Assembly (NCBI GenBank): GCA_018401565.1 | Contig: JAGYKS010000028.1 | Span: forward strand, 1-64,000 | DNA: 64,000 nt | Direction: 5' to 3' | DNA from: Acidimicrobiales bacterium | GTDB taxonomy: Bacteria; Actinomycetota; Acidimicrobiia; Acidimicrobiales; Acidimicrobilacustridaceae | Shown: positions 30,091 through 39,519 of the stretch, piece after piece | Numbering within the stretch: position 1 is the first letter of the stretch | How the letters are laid out: each line of letters opens with the position of its first letter | The notes under the pieces: model-generated | Database searches by the model: none | What the model was told of the DNA's origin: nothing | What the model saw: the letters and a program-made list of their open reading frames with translations, nothing else | Translations under genes and position numbers: made by a program

Positions 30091-30690
30091 GTGGAACTCA
30101 TCTTGATCCGTCATGCCCTCCCCCTGCGTCTGGAGGTCACCGACGGTCCTGCTGATCCACCGCTGGCGCCCGTCGGAATCAGTCAGGCCGAGGCACTGGC
30201 CGGAATCATCACTCCCGATGAATACGACGCTCTCTACGTGAGTCCCCTGCTCAGGGCCCGCCAGACCGCCGACCCGCTGACGGCACGAACGGGGCTTGAG
30301 GCAACCGTCGCCGACGGCCTTGCCGAGTGGGACAGGCATTCGAGAAGCTACGTACCCCTCGAGGAGTTGCGCCGGGAGTCACCCGAGGTGATCGAGGCCA
30401 TGGCCCGGGGTCGCTGGAGCGATCTCGGCATCGACATGGATGCCTTTGTGTCCAGAGTCAACGACACCGTCGACGCCATCTCGGGCTCGCATCCTGGCCA
30501 GCGGGTGGCCATGGTGTGCCACGGCGGCGTCATCAATGCCTACCTGTCCAGAGTCCTCGACCTCGCCACCCCCCTGTTTTTCGAACCCGGGTACACCAGC
30601 GTGTCGCGGGTCAGGGTGTCTCGCACCGGCAGCCGCGGGATCCTCAGCATCAACGAGACCGGCCATCTTCGGAGCCTGCGGACGGTCTGA
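30091..30690 (+). CDS. Histidine phosphatase (phosphoglycerate mutase-like)
   Basis: A 199-residue phosphatase-fold protein. The N-terminus LILIRHALPLRLE holds the phospho-acceptor His in RHA, a common variant of RHG. YVSPLLRARQTADPL carries the second Arg, and VAMVCHGGVINAYLSRVL the second His. Substrates of such proteins range from sugar phosphates to nucleotides. The frame is unbroken, starts at GTG 30091 and diverges from pyk, with about 65 bases between the starts. It is followed by a short G/C-rich repeat. Confidence 0.87.
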   Translation: MELILIRHALPLRLEVTDGPADPPLAPVGISQAEALAGIITPDEYDALYVSPLLRARQTADPLTARTGLEATVADGLAEWDRHSRSYVPLEELRRESPEVIEAMARGRWSDLGIDMDAFVSRVNDTVDAISGSHPGQRVAMVCHGGVINAYLSRVLDLATPLFFEPGYTSVSRVRVSRTGSRGILSINETGHLRSLRTV

Positions 30691-30700
30691 GTCCAGCTGG

Positions 30701-30740
30701 CGGTGCCGGGGTGCCGGCGTGCCGGGGTGCCGTGGTGCCG
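30701..30740. repeat. Short GTGCCG tandem repeat between convergent genes
   Basis: Five GTGCCG cores spaced 8-10 bases apart fill the gap between the phosphatase stop (30690) and the stop of the convergent membrane protein gene (30755). Confidence 0.65.
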
Positions 30741-30754
30741 ACCACGACCCGCGG

Positions 30755-31189
30755 TCAGGATTGCGGAGCCCGGCTCCACACGGTGGTACGCGACGGCGCC
30801 CGCGACGTGACCGCGCTGTCGAAGACCCTCCGGTCGAAACCGGGCAGTGCATCGAGACGGCCGAGCAGGCCTGTGGTGCCAACCTTGTCAAGCGGGACCA
30901 ACGCCCCCTGCTCGCCTGGACCACCGATCAGCACCACCCCACCCGAGGCGCGGTGCGGCCCCATCGACGCCCGCACCACCTCGACGATCTCCACGTCGGA
31001 CCAGTCCACCGACTCCACCCGTCCGTCGACCAGTTCCCGACGAACCCCGAACACGTCCACCACCACCCGGGCCTGACCGGCTCGGTCCCGGGCCCGACGA
31101 CCCTCGTTGCGCATCACGGCGATGGCAACGGCGGGCAGACAAAGCACCACCATCACGAGGATCCACACGAGAGTGTTCACGAGGCACAC
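30755..31189 (-). CDS. Small membrane-anchored hypothetical protein
   Basis: About 144 residues. One N-terminal helix (LVWILVMVVLCLPAVAIAV) is followed by a soluble domain (VVVDVFGVRRELVDGRVESV; DWSDVEIVEVVRASMGP; GGVVLIGGPGEQGALVPLDK). The layout resembles actinobacterial one-helix proteins with a PH-like beta domain, but I do not recognise the family. Start GTG 31189 or GTG 31180. AGCAGG upstream fits the second slightly better. It diverges from the phosphodiesterase gene, with a shared promoter region at 31190-31313. Confidence 0.7.
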   Translation of the reverse strand: MCLVNTLVWILVMVVLCLPAVAIAVMRNEGRRARDRAGQARVVVDVFGVRRELVDGRVESVDWSDVEIVEVVRASMGPHRASGGVVLIGGPGEQGALVPLDKVGTTGLLGRLDALPGFDRRVFDSAVTSRAPSRTTVWSRAPQS

Positions 31190-31313
31190 CTGCTGCGGTC
31201 AGGTTGGTCACCGGACGTCGTGTTCGGTGAACCACATTCGGCGGTAGTGCCCACGAACGTCATACAACCCCACCTCCCCCGATTGCGCCAGTCCCAACGA
31301 CTACCGTGCCCCC

Positions 31314-32073
31314 GTGCCACAACTGCATCCCTTCCTCGATCACCCTCGCCCCATCGCCTTCGCCCACCGAGGTGGGGCTGGCGACGCACCCGAGAACACC
31401 ATCGGGGCTTTCGCTGCCGCAGTTGATCTGGGGTTTCGCTACCTCGGAAACCGACGTCCACGTCACCGCAGACGGGGTACTGGTCGCCTTTCATGACGAC
31501 AAGCTTGACCGGGTCACCGATCGTACCGGTGTCATCGCCGAACTGACCTGGGATGAGGTCCGGTCTGCCACGGTGGGTCATGGCGGTGCGATCAGCCGCA
31601 TGGCCGACCTGCTGGAGGCCTTCCCCGATGCCCGTTTCAACATCGATCCCAAGGCCGATGCCTCGGTCGAACCTCTGGCCGACCTCATCACCAGCACCGG
31701 ATCGATCGACCGGGTGTGCGTGGGCGCCTTCTCGGACCGACGCATCGCCCGCCTGCGCAAGGCCCTTGGCCCCGGCCTGTGCACAGCCCTTGGTCCACGC
31801 GGGGTGGCGCAGCTGGAACTGGCCAGCAAAGGTCTGCCGGCGGGGCGGCTGCAGGCCGAATGTGCGCAGGTCCCGGTGTCGGTCGGTCGGATCACGTTGG
31901 TGGACGCAAAATTCGTGGCCGCCGCCCACCAGCGCTCACTGCAGGTTCATGTGTGGACGATCGACGATCCCGACGAGATGCACCGACTGCTGGATCTCGG
32001 CGTCGACGGCATCATGACCGACCGTCCGTCGATCCTGCGCGATGTGCTGGTCCAGCGCGGGCAGTGGGCCTAG
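31314..32073 (+). CDS. Glycerophosphodiester phosphodiesterase (frameshifted once)
   Basis: Hydrolyses glycerophosphodiesters to glycerol-3-phosphate and an alcohol. GTG 31314 starts [20 protein letters not shown], giving the catalytic HRG and [21 protein letters not shown] frame change near 31445 then leads into [20 protein letters not shown] (metal site and second His). The C-terminus has [20 protein letters not shown] and [16 protein letters not shown], typical of the GDPD barrel end. No signal peptide is visible, so it is probably cytoplasmic. Confidence 0.92.
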
Positions 32074-32128
32074 GCCCAGCTCTGCACGGCCTGGCCGGTG
32101 CGTCCTGTGATGACCGGGGACGTCAGCG

Positions 32129-33496
32129 TCAACCGCCCAGCAGGACATTGGGGTTGAGGATCCCCTCAGGGTCCAGCGCACTCTTGATGGCAGCGAACAC
32201 CGAAAGTTCGGCCGGCGATCGATTCAGTGACAACCACTGCTTTTTCGCCGTACCGATGCCGTGCTCGGCACTGATGCTTCCGTGTCGGGCCGCCACCAGG
32301 CGCAGCACGGCGTCGTCCACCGAGTTGTCGTCTGGGTCAGCACCGGTGACGTTGACGTGCACATTGCCATCACCCACATGGCCAAACAGCCAGGTGCGGG
32401 CGTTGGGGGCCACGTGCTCCACGGCGGAGGGGACGTCGTTGATGAACCCTGCCAGCGCAGCATGGGGCAGGGTGACGTCGAGCTTGTGGGGCAGTCCCAC
32501 CCGATTGATGGCCTCGGTGTGGCCCTCGCGATAGGTCCACAGCCGGGAACGTTCACCGGCGGTGCGCCCAACAGCGACATCGCCGACCCCGGGGGTGGCA
32601 GTGATGACCGCTGCCATCGCATCGGTGGGGTCGGTATCGGCGGCGGCCTCCACCAGGATGTAGGCCGCCCACCGGGCCGGCAATGGCAGTGGGATCGCCT
32701 GGGCGTCACACACCAGATCGACACCCGCGCCGGTAACGAACTCGACGGCCTCGACCCCGCCGATGGCGGTGGTCCATCGCAGGGCCGACTGCACTGCGGT
32801 GCCCACGTCGGCGAACCCGACAAGGGCGACCGTGCGATGGCTGTGGCGGGGCACCAGTCGAACCCTGGCTGCGGTGACCACGGCCAGGGTGCCCTCACTG
32901 CCGCACAGCAGCCCGGCGAGGTCGTAGCCGGTGTTGTCCTTGACCAGCCCTCCGAGATGACTCACCACCCTCCCGTCGGCCAACACGGCCTCAATGCCAA
33001 GGAGTTGGGCCCGGGTGTCACCCCAGCGAATCACGCGCAATCCGCCGGCGTTGGTGGCGATGGTGCCACCGATGGTGGCCGAGTCGCGGGCGGCGAGGTC
33101 AACTCCATAGGCCAACCCTGACGCCGCAGCATGCGAGTGCAGGGTGGCCAGAGTCACCCCGGAACCAACGGTGACCGCTGGCTGCACGGCGTCCACCACG
33201 CCAAGATGGTTGAGTCTGGCGAGGGAAAGCACGACCTCTCCAGCCAGCGGCACCCCACCGCCAACCAGTCCGGTGTTTCCGCCCTGGGGGACCACTGCGA
33301 TGCGGTGGCGATTGCACACCTCCAGCACCGCAGCAACCTCACCGGTGGAGCCGGGGCGCACAACGGCCGGCGTCTGCCCCACGAACCTCCCGGTCCAGTC
33401 GGTGCAGTTCCCGGCGGTCATGGCCGGGTCGGTCACCACATGACCCCGACCCACCACCTCGGCGATGGCATCAATGGCCTGTGGGCTGACGGTCAT
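32129..33496 (-). CDS. FAD-linked oxidase, GlcD/D-2-hydroxyacid dehydrogenase type
   Basis: A 455-residue flavoprotein with a PCMH-type FAD domain (AVVRPGSTGEVAAVLEVCNR; VVPQGGNTGLVGGGVPLAGE; ARDSATIGGTIATNAGGLRV) and the FAD-oxidase C-terminal domain (FGHVGDGNVHVNVTGADPDD; ISAEHGIGTAKKQWLSLNRS). The family includes D-lactate, glycolate and D-2-hydroxyglutarate dehydrogenases. The last is perhaps the best guess, given the HVGDGNxH and EHGIG motifs, but the substrate is not decided. The frame is unbroken. It follows the methyltransferase gene by 35 bases and converges on the phosphodiesterase gene. Confidence 0.9.
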   Translation of the reverse strand: MTVSPQAIDAIAEVVGRGHVVTDPAMTAGNCTDWTGRFVGQTPAVVRPGSTGEVAAVLEVCNRHRIAVVPQGGNTGLVGGGVPLAGEVVLSLARLNHLGVVDAVQPAVTVGSGVTLATLHSHAAASGLAYGVDLAARDSATIGGTIATNAGGLRVIRWGDTRAQLLGIEAVLADGRVVSHLGGLVKDNTGYDLAGLLCGSEGTLAVVTAARVRLVPRHSHRTVALVGFADVGTAVQSALRWTTAIGGVEAVEFVTGAGVDLVCDAQAIPLPLPARWAAYILVEAAADTDPTDAMAAVITATPGVGDVAVGRTAGERSRLWTYREGHTEAINRVGLPHKLDVTLPHAALAGFINDVPSAVEHVAPNARTWLFGHVGDGNVHVNVTGADPDDNSVDDAVLRLVAARHGSISAEHGIGTAKKQWLSLNRSPAELSVFAAIKSALDPEGILNPNVLLGG

Positions 33497-33531
33497 GCAA
33501 TCGCAGTATGGCGCCCGAGGGGGCGGTGGCC

Positions 33532-34334
33532 TCAGTAGGGCCAGGTTCCGTCACTGCCCAGCAGTCGTGCCAGACGGCCGAGTCGGGCGGTGATGAGCGC
33601 CTTCACCACGACGTTGCGGGCGAACCACGGCAGCTGCACAACGTGGGCACCCACGTTGGCCACGCGCTCGGTCATGGTCAGGTTGCGTCGCTCGAACTGG
33701 GCCAGCGAGCCTGAGCGACCTCGGTAGGCAAACCGTCCGTTGACCATGGTGGTCACCAGCAGCGCCAGCGTCACACCCACTGAGGAAAACGAATCGTGAA
33801 CGAGCATGGTGCCCCCCGGGGCGACCCGTGCACCCCAGGCCATGAGGTCGCTGCGGGCGGGAGCAAAACGGTGGGCGCCGTCGATGTACAGCAGGGTCAC
33901 ATCCCCGTCGACACCACCATGAGCCGCATCGGAGAACTGGCGGAGGTGATTGATGCGCCCATCAACCCCCGCAGCGCGCAGGTTGGTCAGGAACTGCTGA
34001 TGATCCTGCTCTGCCTCGTCGACAAACCCGTCGATCTCCTGGGGTCCCCGATCGTTGCCGGCATGGGGATCGATGGTGGTAACGGCGACCCCGGCTGGCG
34101 CTGCGCTGGCAAGCACGATGGCCGACCGGCCGTGAAAACTCCCGATCTCAACGATGCTGTCGCCAGCCTTGCAGTCCACTGGCGCAGTCCCACAGTCGGC
34201 CCGCCTGCGCCCGGGTCATCCACCCCTGAACATCGGCAACGGCGTCGAGAGACCTCGGCGAACGAACTGCGCCGACCGTCCGGCTCGGCGCCGCCATTCG
34301 CATCGCCACTCGCCACCGAATCATCACGTGCCAT
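33532..34334 (-). CDS. Class I SAM-dependent methyltransferase (frameshifted)
   Basis: Methyltransf_24-type protein. The SAM-binding loop is DSIVEIGSFHGRSAIVLASA. Further motifs are DVTLLYIDGAHRFAPARSDL, WGARVAPGGTMLVHDSFSSV and a C-terminal basic helix region ending SDGTWPY. A frame change near 34165 joins the N-terminal part (VADVQGWMTRAQAGRLWDCA) to this domain. The N-terminus further upstream is unclear, and ATG 34334 (MARDDSVASGD) is only one candidate. The substrate is unknown. It diverges from the oligopeptide transporter operon. Confidence 0.78.
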
Positions 34335-34502
34335 TGGTGCCCTCTTCCCCGACGATGCCCACAGCGGACAGGGGCGAGATCATACAAGAGGCGTCATCGA
34401 CGGTCGGGGTTGCCATGGTGCTGCACGCCGACGTGACCTGTGACACAATACGGGCACCTGCCGTCGCACCGGTGGGCCCATCAACCTTCTGGGGGTTATT
34501 CC

Positions 34503-36225
34503 GTGTCACAGACCGAACTTGGATCCGACGTTGCGGAGGTGCCGTTCGTGCGCCGCCGCCGGGGCGTCACCCTTGTCGTCGCCGTGATGGCAGCAGCATC
34601 ACTTCTGGCCGCCGGGTGCAGTAGCGCCTCGGACAACGAAACCTCGGAGGGAACCGGGGAACAGGGTGCCGGTACCACCGACTTCACCCTCGCCGCAGAG
34701 GGCGACCCCACCCCGGGTGGAAAGATCGTCTACGGCATCGAGGCCGAGACCGACGGCTTCAACCCCACCGGCAACCGGTGGGCCATCTCGGGCCACATGG
34801 TGGCGCAGGCGGTCTTCGACCCCCTTGCCGTTCTCGATGCTGACGGTGAGGCCCAGCCCTACCTGGCTGAGTCGTTCGAGCCCAACGCCGACTACACCGA
34901 GTGGACGATCAACCTTCGCCCCGACGTGACGTTCCATGACGGCACCCCAGTCAACGCCGCCGCCGTGGTGGCAACCCTCGAAGGCCATCGTGAGTCGTTC
35001 CTCACCGGTTCGGCCGTGGACGCCATCGCTTCGGTGACTGCGGTCGACGACCTCACCGTGCTGATCACCACCGAACTCCCGTGGGTGGCGCTGCCCTCGG
35101 CCCTCACCGGCCAGGTGGGCTACGTGGTGGCTCCGGTCATGCTCGACCCCGCAACCGCTGAGGCTGCCAGCCGCGCCCCGGTGGGTAGCGGACCGTTCAA
35201 GCTGGTCGAGTGGATCCCCAACCAGCGATGGGTGGGCGAGAAGTACACCGAGTACTGGCAGGAAGGGCTCCCCTACCTCGATGGCGTCGAGTTCCGTCCC
35301 ATCCTCCAGGTGAACAGCCGCAAGCAGGCCTTCAACACCGGTGAACTGCAGATGATGCACACCTCAGACCCAGCCACCATCGTCGAGTTGCGCACCCTGG
35401 CCGCCGACGGCGAACTGCAGTTGGTCGAGGACCGCGGCGAGGGTGAAGGAGAGCTTCATCCTGCTGAACCTGGACAATGAGCCACTCAACGACATCCGCA
35501 TCCGGCAGGCATTGGCCTACGCCACCGACACCGAGACCTACAACCAGGTGATCAACGACGGAGCCTCGGTGGTGGCCAACGGACCGTTCACTCCGACGTC
35601 GCCGTGGCGTGCCGAAACCGGTTACCCGAGCTACGACCCCGTCAAGGCTCAGGAACTGGTTGACGAGTACATCGCTGACCCGGCCACACCCAATGAGGTG
35701 ACGTTCACCCTGAGCACCACTCCCACACCCGAGACCCGCCGTTCGGTGGAACTCCTGCAGCAGCAGTGGGCCCAGGTCGGAATCAACGTCACCATCAACA
35801 CCGTGGACCAGTCGGCGTTCATCAGCACTGCCATCGCCAGTGACTTCGACGCCAACCTGTGGCGCCAGTTCGGAGCACCGGATCCCGACGTGGACCTGGT
35901 GTGGTGGACCAGCGGCGGGGCCGAGGGCAACATCCTCAACTTCCCCAACATGTTCGATGACCAGATCGATCAGGCGCTGAACACCGGGCGCCAGAACGCC
36001 GACCCTGAGGTGCGCAAGCAGGCCTACGCCGACCTTCAGACCCGCATGGCCGAGATCATCCCCTACATCTGGCTGGCCCACAGCCAGTGGGTGGTGGCCG
36101 CAAACAACTCCGTGCGCGGGATCGGAAACGGGGTACTCCCCGACGGCGAACCGGCCTACCCGCTCGGGGGTGTCGGCACCTTCGGTGGCGTGCACCGACT
36201 CACCCAGACGTGGCTGGTCCAGTAA
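34503..36225 (+). CDS. Peptide/nickel-type ABC transporter substrate-binding lipoprotein (frameshifted once)
   Basis: Family 5 (SBP_bac_5) extracellular binding protein. GTG 34503 leads into a lipoprotein signal (MAAASLLAAGCSS). The mature part contains GGKIVYGIEAETDGFNPTGN, SFEPNADYTEWTINLRPDVT, FHDGTPVNAAAVVATLEGHR and YVVAPVMLDPATAEA, then VGSGPFKLVEW. The frame changes near 35448 and resumes FILLNLDNEPLNDIRIRQAL AYA, ending TQTWLVQ. It is first in a five-gene operon of binding protein, two permeases and two ATPases. A strong stem-loop follows the gene at 36247-36278. Confidence 0.94.
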
Positions 36226-36246
36226 TTCAACGAGTCTCTTGGCAAT

Positions 36247-36278
36247 CCCGGTGACGTGGCTCCGGCCACGTCACCGGG
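36247..36278 (+). promoter_or_regulatory. 14-bp perfect stem-loop between binding-protein and permease genes
   Basis: CCCGGTGACGTGGC (36247-36260) and GCCACGTCACCGGG (36265-36278) are perfect inverted copies around a TCCG loop, 21 bases after the binding-protein stop. No U tract follows. At this place in ABC operons such stems usually protect the 3' end of the abundant binding-protein mRNA and reduce downstream expression. It could also be a partial terminator. Confidence 0.85.
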
Positions 36279-36369
36279 GTGCTAGAACCTCGACAGGGAT
36301 AGTCATTGGATCCACGACGTTCAGGGCCACGCTGAGGCGGTACCAGGACGGTTCAGCCGGAGGCGATCA

Positions 36370-37360
36370 GTGGGCTTCGTAGCCAAAAAACTGCTGCAAC
36401 TGATCTTCGTTCTCCTCGTCGTCAGCTTCGTCACGTTCCTCATGCTCGACCAGCTCGAGGGAGACGTGGTTGATGTGCGGTGTGGCCTGGGTTGCAACGA
36501 AGAACAGCGCGAGCAGCTCCGCAGCGAGTACGGGCTCGACCAGCCTGTGCCGGTGCAGTTCGGCAAGTGGCTCAACCAGTTGGTGCTGCAGGGCGACATG
36601 GGAGCGTCGGCGGTCAACGGGGTGCCGGTCAGCGAGGCGCTGGCCACCAAGCTTCCCACCACCTTGTTCCTGGTCATCTACTCCCAGACCATCGCGTTGA
36701 CCCTCGGTCTGACCCTGGGCATGTCATCGGCGCGAAAACCCGGAGGCCGGGTCGACCGGGCGTCGTCAGTGCTGGCGGGACTGGCGATCTCGATCCCCAA
36801 CTACGTGTTCGCCTTCATCGTGATTCTGCTGTTTGCCGTCACCATTCCCATCTTCAAGGTGACCGCCCAGGAGGTTGATGTCGAGAACCTTCTGCCCGAC
36901 ATCGGAGCCCAGCTGTCGAACTTCGGCAGCAACCTCTACCTCCTGTTCCTCCCGGCGGTCTGCCTCGCCCTGGCCGAGATGGCCGGTGTACGCCCGACTG
37001 CTGCGCAACGACCTCATTGCCTCGCTGCAGGAGGACTACGTCACCATGGCCCGGGCCAAGGGCCTGTCCTCGAAGTACATCATGCGGCGCCACGCCTTCC
37101 GCCCGTCCACGTTCTCGCTGGCCACAGTCGCCGGCATCAACATGGGTCGACTCATCGGCGGCACGATCATCATCGAGGCCATCTTCGCCATCAACGGGAT
37201 GGGGCTGTACGTGGTCCAGTCGATCAACCAGCGCGACTCGGTCCCCCTGCAGGGGGCGGTACTGGTGATCGCCACCTCCTACGTGCTGATCAACTTCGCC
37301 GTGGACATCCTCTACGCCTTCCTCGACCCAAGGATCCGCCATGCCCGTGCAACCGCCTGA
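36370..37360 (+). CDS. Peptide ABC transporter permease, DppB/OppB type (frameshifted once)
   Basis: Inner-membrane permease. It starts at GTG 36370 (GFVAKKLLQLIFVLLVVSFV, helix 1), with a large outer loop (DQLEGDVVDVRCGLGCNEEQ) and further helices. The frame changes near 36990. The second half holds the ATPase-contacting EAA-like loop (YARLLRNDLIASLQEDYVTM ARAKGLS) and the conserved end (ILYAFLDPRIRHARATA) at 37360. A GGAGG stretch lies just upstream of the start. It overlaps the next permease gene by 20 bases. Confidence 0.93.
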
Positions 37361-38372
37361 AAATCGGGGCCCCGAGCCCGGCCCCCTGGGCGATCGCAAC
37401 GCCCTCATGGGCGTCAGCAGTCTTGCCGCCGAGGTCGGCTACATCGAGCAGGAGCACGCCGAGCTGATCGGCAGGCAGCTGGCCGCCGAGGGTGACCCGG
37501 CTTCGGCCCAGGCCCTGGCCAAGCGCAAGCTGGGCAAGGTGTTCTGGATCGCCACCGGACTCATCGGCCTGCTCGCCCTGGCCGCCATCTTCGCTGACTT
37601 CCTGCCCATCGCAAGCCCCACCGAGCAACCCCGGGGTGCCAGCGCCCGACTCGAGCAGAGCCTCCCGCCTCTGTCGTACAGGGTGGACGGGCAACTCGTG
37701 GTGCTCGGCACCGACTCATTGGGACGTGACCAGCTGGCCCGGGTCATCTACGGATCCCGGGTGGCGCTTGGTGTCGGCTTCGCATCGATAGCCATCGGCT
37801 TGCTCATCGGCGGCGCCCTCGGCCTCACCTCGGGGTACTTCCGCCGTGCCTACGACTCCACCACCATGGCTGCCATGGACATCCTGCTGGCCTTCCCGGC
37901 GCTGCTGCTCGCCCTGGTGATCGTTGCCATTCGGGGGAAGGGCCCCGTCAACTCGACCATCGCACTCACCGTTGTGGCCATCCCCACCATCGCCCGACTG
38001 GTGCGCGCCAACACCATGGTGTTTTCCCAGCGTGAATTCGTTTTGGCCTCGCGCACCCTCGGAGCCAGCCACCTGCGGATCATCACCAAGGAACTCCTAC
38101 CCAACGTGTTTCTGGCGCTCCTGCCGTTCATTCCCTTGGCCATTGCCGTGGCCATCGCTGCCGAGGGCGCCCTCGCCTACCTCGGCCAGTCGGTCAACCC
38201 GCCCCAGGCGTCGCTGGGCGGCATGATCTCTGAAGGTCAACCGCAGTTGGAGCAGGGCAAGTGGTGGGTACCCGGTGTGCCGATCGTGGTGCTGGTGATG
38301 GTGCTGATTTCGCTGAACCTGATCGGTGACCGCCTGCGGGAGTACTTCAGCATCAAAGAGAGCGCACTGTGA
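37341..38372 (+). CDS. Peptide ABC transporter permease, DppC/OppC type
   Basis: Second permease, 343 residues, unbroken. A cytoplasmic N-terminal extension of about 65 residues (MPVQPPENRGPEPGP to ALAKRKLGK) precedes helix 1 (VFWIATGLIGLLALAAIFAD). The family motif GTDSLGRDQLARVIYGSRVA and the coupling loop REFVLASRTLGASHLRIITK ELLPN are present. The N-terminal extension is longer than usual for OppC. The stop overlaps the next start as GTGA. Confidence 0.94.
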   Translation: MPVQPPENRGPEPGPLGDRNALMGVSSLAAEVGYIEQEHAELIGRQLAAEGDPASAQALAKRKLGKVFWIATGLIGLLALAAIFADFLPIASPTEQPRGASARLEQSLPPLSYRVDGQLVVLGTDSLGRDQLARVIYGSRVALGVGFASIAIGLLIGGALGLTSGYFRRAYDSTTMAAMDILLAFPALLLALVIVAIRGKGPVNSTIALTVVAIPTIARLVRANTMVFSQREFVLASRTLGASHLRIITKELLPNVFLALLPFIPLAIAVAIAAEGALAYLGQSVNPPQASLGGMISEGQPQLEQGKWWVPGVPIVVLVMVLISLNLIGDRLREYFSIKESAL

Positions 38373-39519
38373 TCCGCCGGAGTGCAACCAAGGTCATCCC
38401 CACCCCCGACCGCGACCCGGGTGCGCCGCTGCTGGAAGTCGTTGACCTGCACACCCAGTTCCGCACCCCACGAGGCCTGGTTCGGGCTGTCGACGGCGTG
38501 TCGTTCACGCTCGGCCGGGGCCGAACCATCGGAATCGTGGGCGAATCGGGATCGGGCAAGACCGTCCTGTCGAGATCGATCATGGGGTTGCTGCAGGGAA
38601 GCAACACCATCCGCTCCGGGCACATCTACTACGAGGGCGTCGACCTCATTGACCACAATGCCGACGATATGCGGCACCTGTGGGGTGCCGAGATGTCAAT
38701 GGTGTTCCAGGATCCCATGACGTCGCTGAACCCGGTGGTGCGTATCGGACGCCAGATCACCGAGTCGCTTCAACTCCACCTCGACATGTCGCGCGATCAG
38801 GCCAAGGAGACCGGTATCGCGCTGCTGTCGTCGGTGGGTATTCCCGAGCCGTCGCAGCGCATGCGCGAGTACCCCCACCAGCTGTCGGGCGGCATGCGCC
38901 AGCGGGTGACCATCGCCATCGCACTGGCATGCGGACCCAAGCTGCTCATGGCCGACGAACCCACCACAGCCCTCGACGTGACGGTGCAGGCCCAGATCCT
39001 GAATCTCCTCGCCGACCAGCAGGCCGAGCGTCACATGGCCATGGTGCTGGTCACTCACGACCTCGGGTGGTGGCCGGCCGCACCGATGAAATTGCCGTGA
39101 TGTACGGCGGCAAGATCGTGGAGCAGGCCCCGACTGCGGACCTGTTTTCCGCCGTGCGGATGCCGTACACCGAGGCCCTGCTGGGTTCTATCCCGAAGAT
39201 CGCTGATCCCAGCCACACCCGCCTTCTGGCTATCGGTGGCCGCCCACCCGACCTGGTGGTGCCGCCCAAGGGATGCAATTTTGCGCCTCGCTGTCCCTAC
39301 GTCCAGCCGAAATGCCTCGACGAGGATCCCCCGCTGGTGGAAACGACCCCGGGCCACCTCCACCGCTGCTGGTTTCCGGTTGGGTCAGAGGAGAACCTCG
39401 AGATCCGGGCTCGTCTGGGCGACGCCGCTCCACCGTCCGCGGCCCAGCCCGAGGGCCTGCTCGACGACGCAGATATCACCATCGATACCGCCGGATGGCG
39501 CGACACAGGGGGCATGTGA
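38369..39519 (+). CDS. Peptide ABC transporter ATPase, DppD/OppD type (frameshifted once)
   Basis: First ATPase of the operon. It has Walker A GESGSGKT, Q-loop VFQDPMTSLNP, signature LSGGMRQRV and Walker B LLMADEP, followed by [12 protein letters not shown]. The H-loop lies in VLVTHDLG. The frame changes right after VTHDLG (near 39067) and resumes in DEIAVMYGGKIVEQAPTADL. It ends with the oligopeptide C-terminal domain containing CNFAPRCPYVQPKCLDEDPP (the cysteine motif that often binds an Fe-S cluster). Start GTG 38369. The stop overlaps the next ATG by one base. Confidence 0.94.

Noticed and set aside
34400..34502. Sigma-70-like promoter before the peptide transporter operon (CACAAT near 34445)
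   Set aside because: No -35 hexamer at acceptable spacing could be paired with it by eye.
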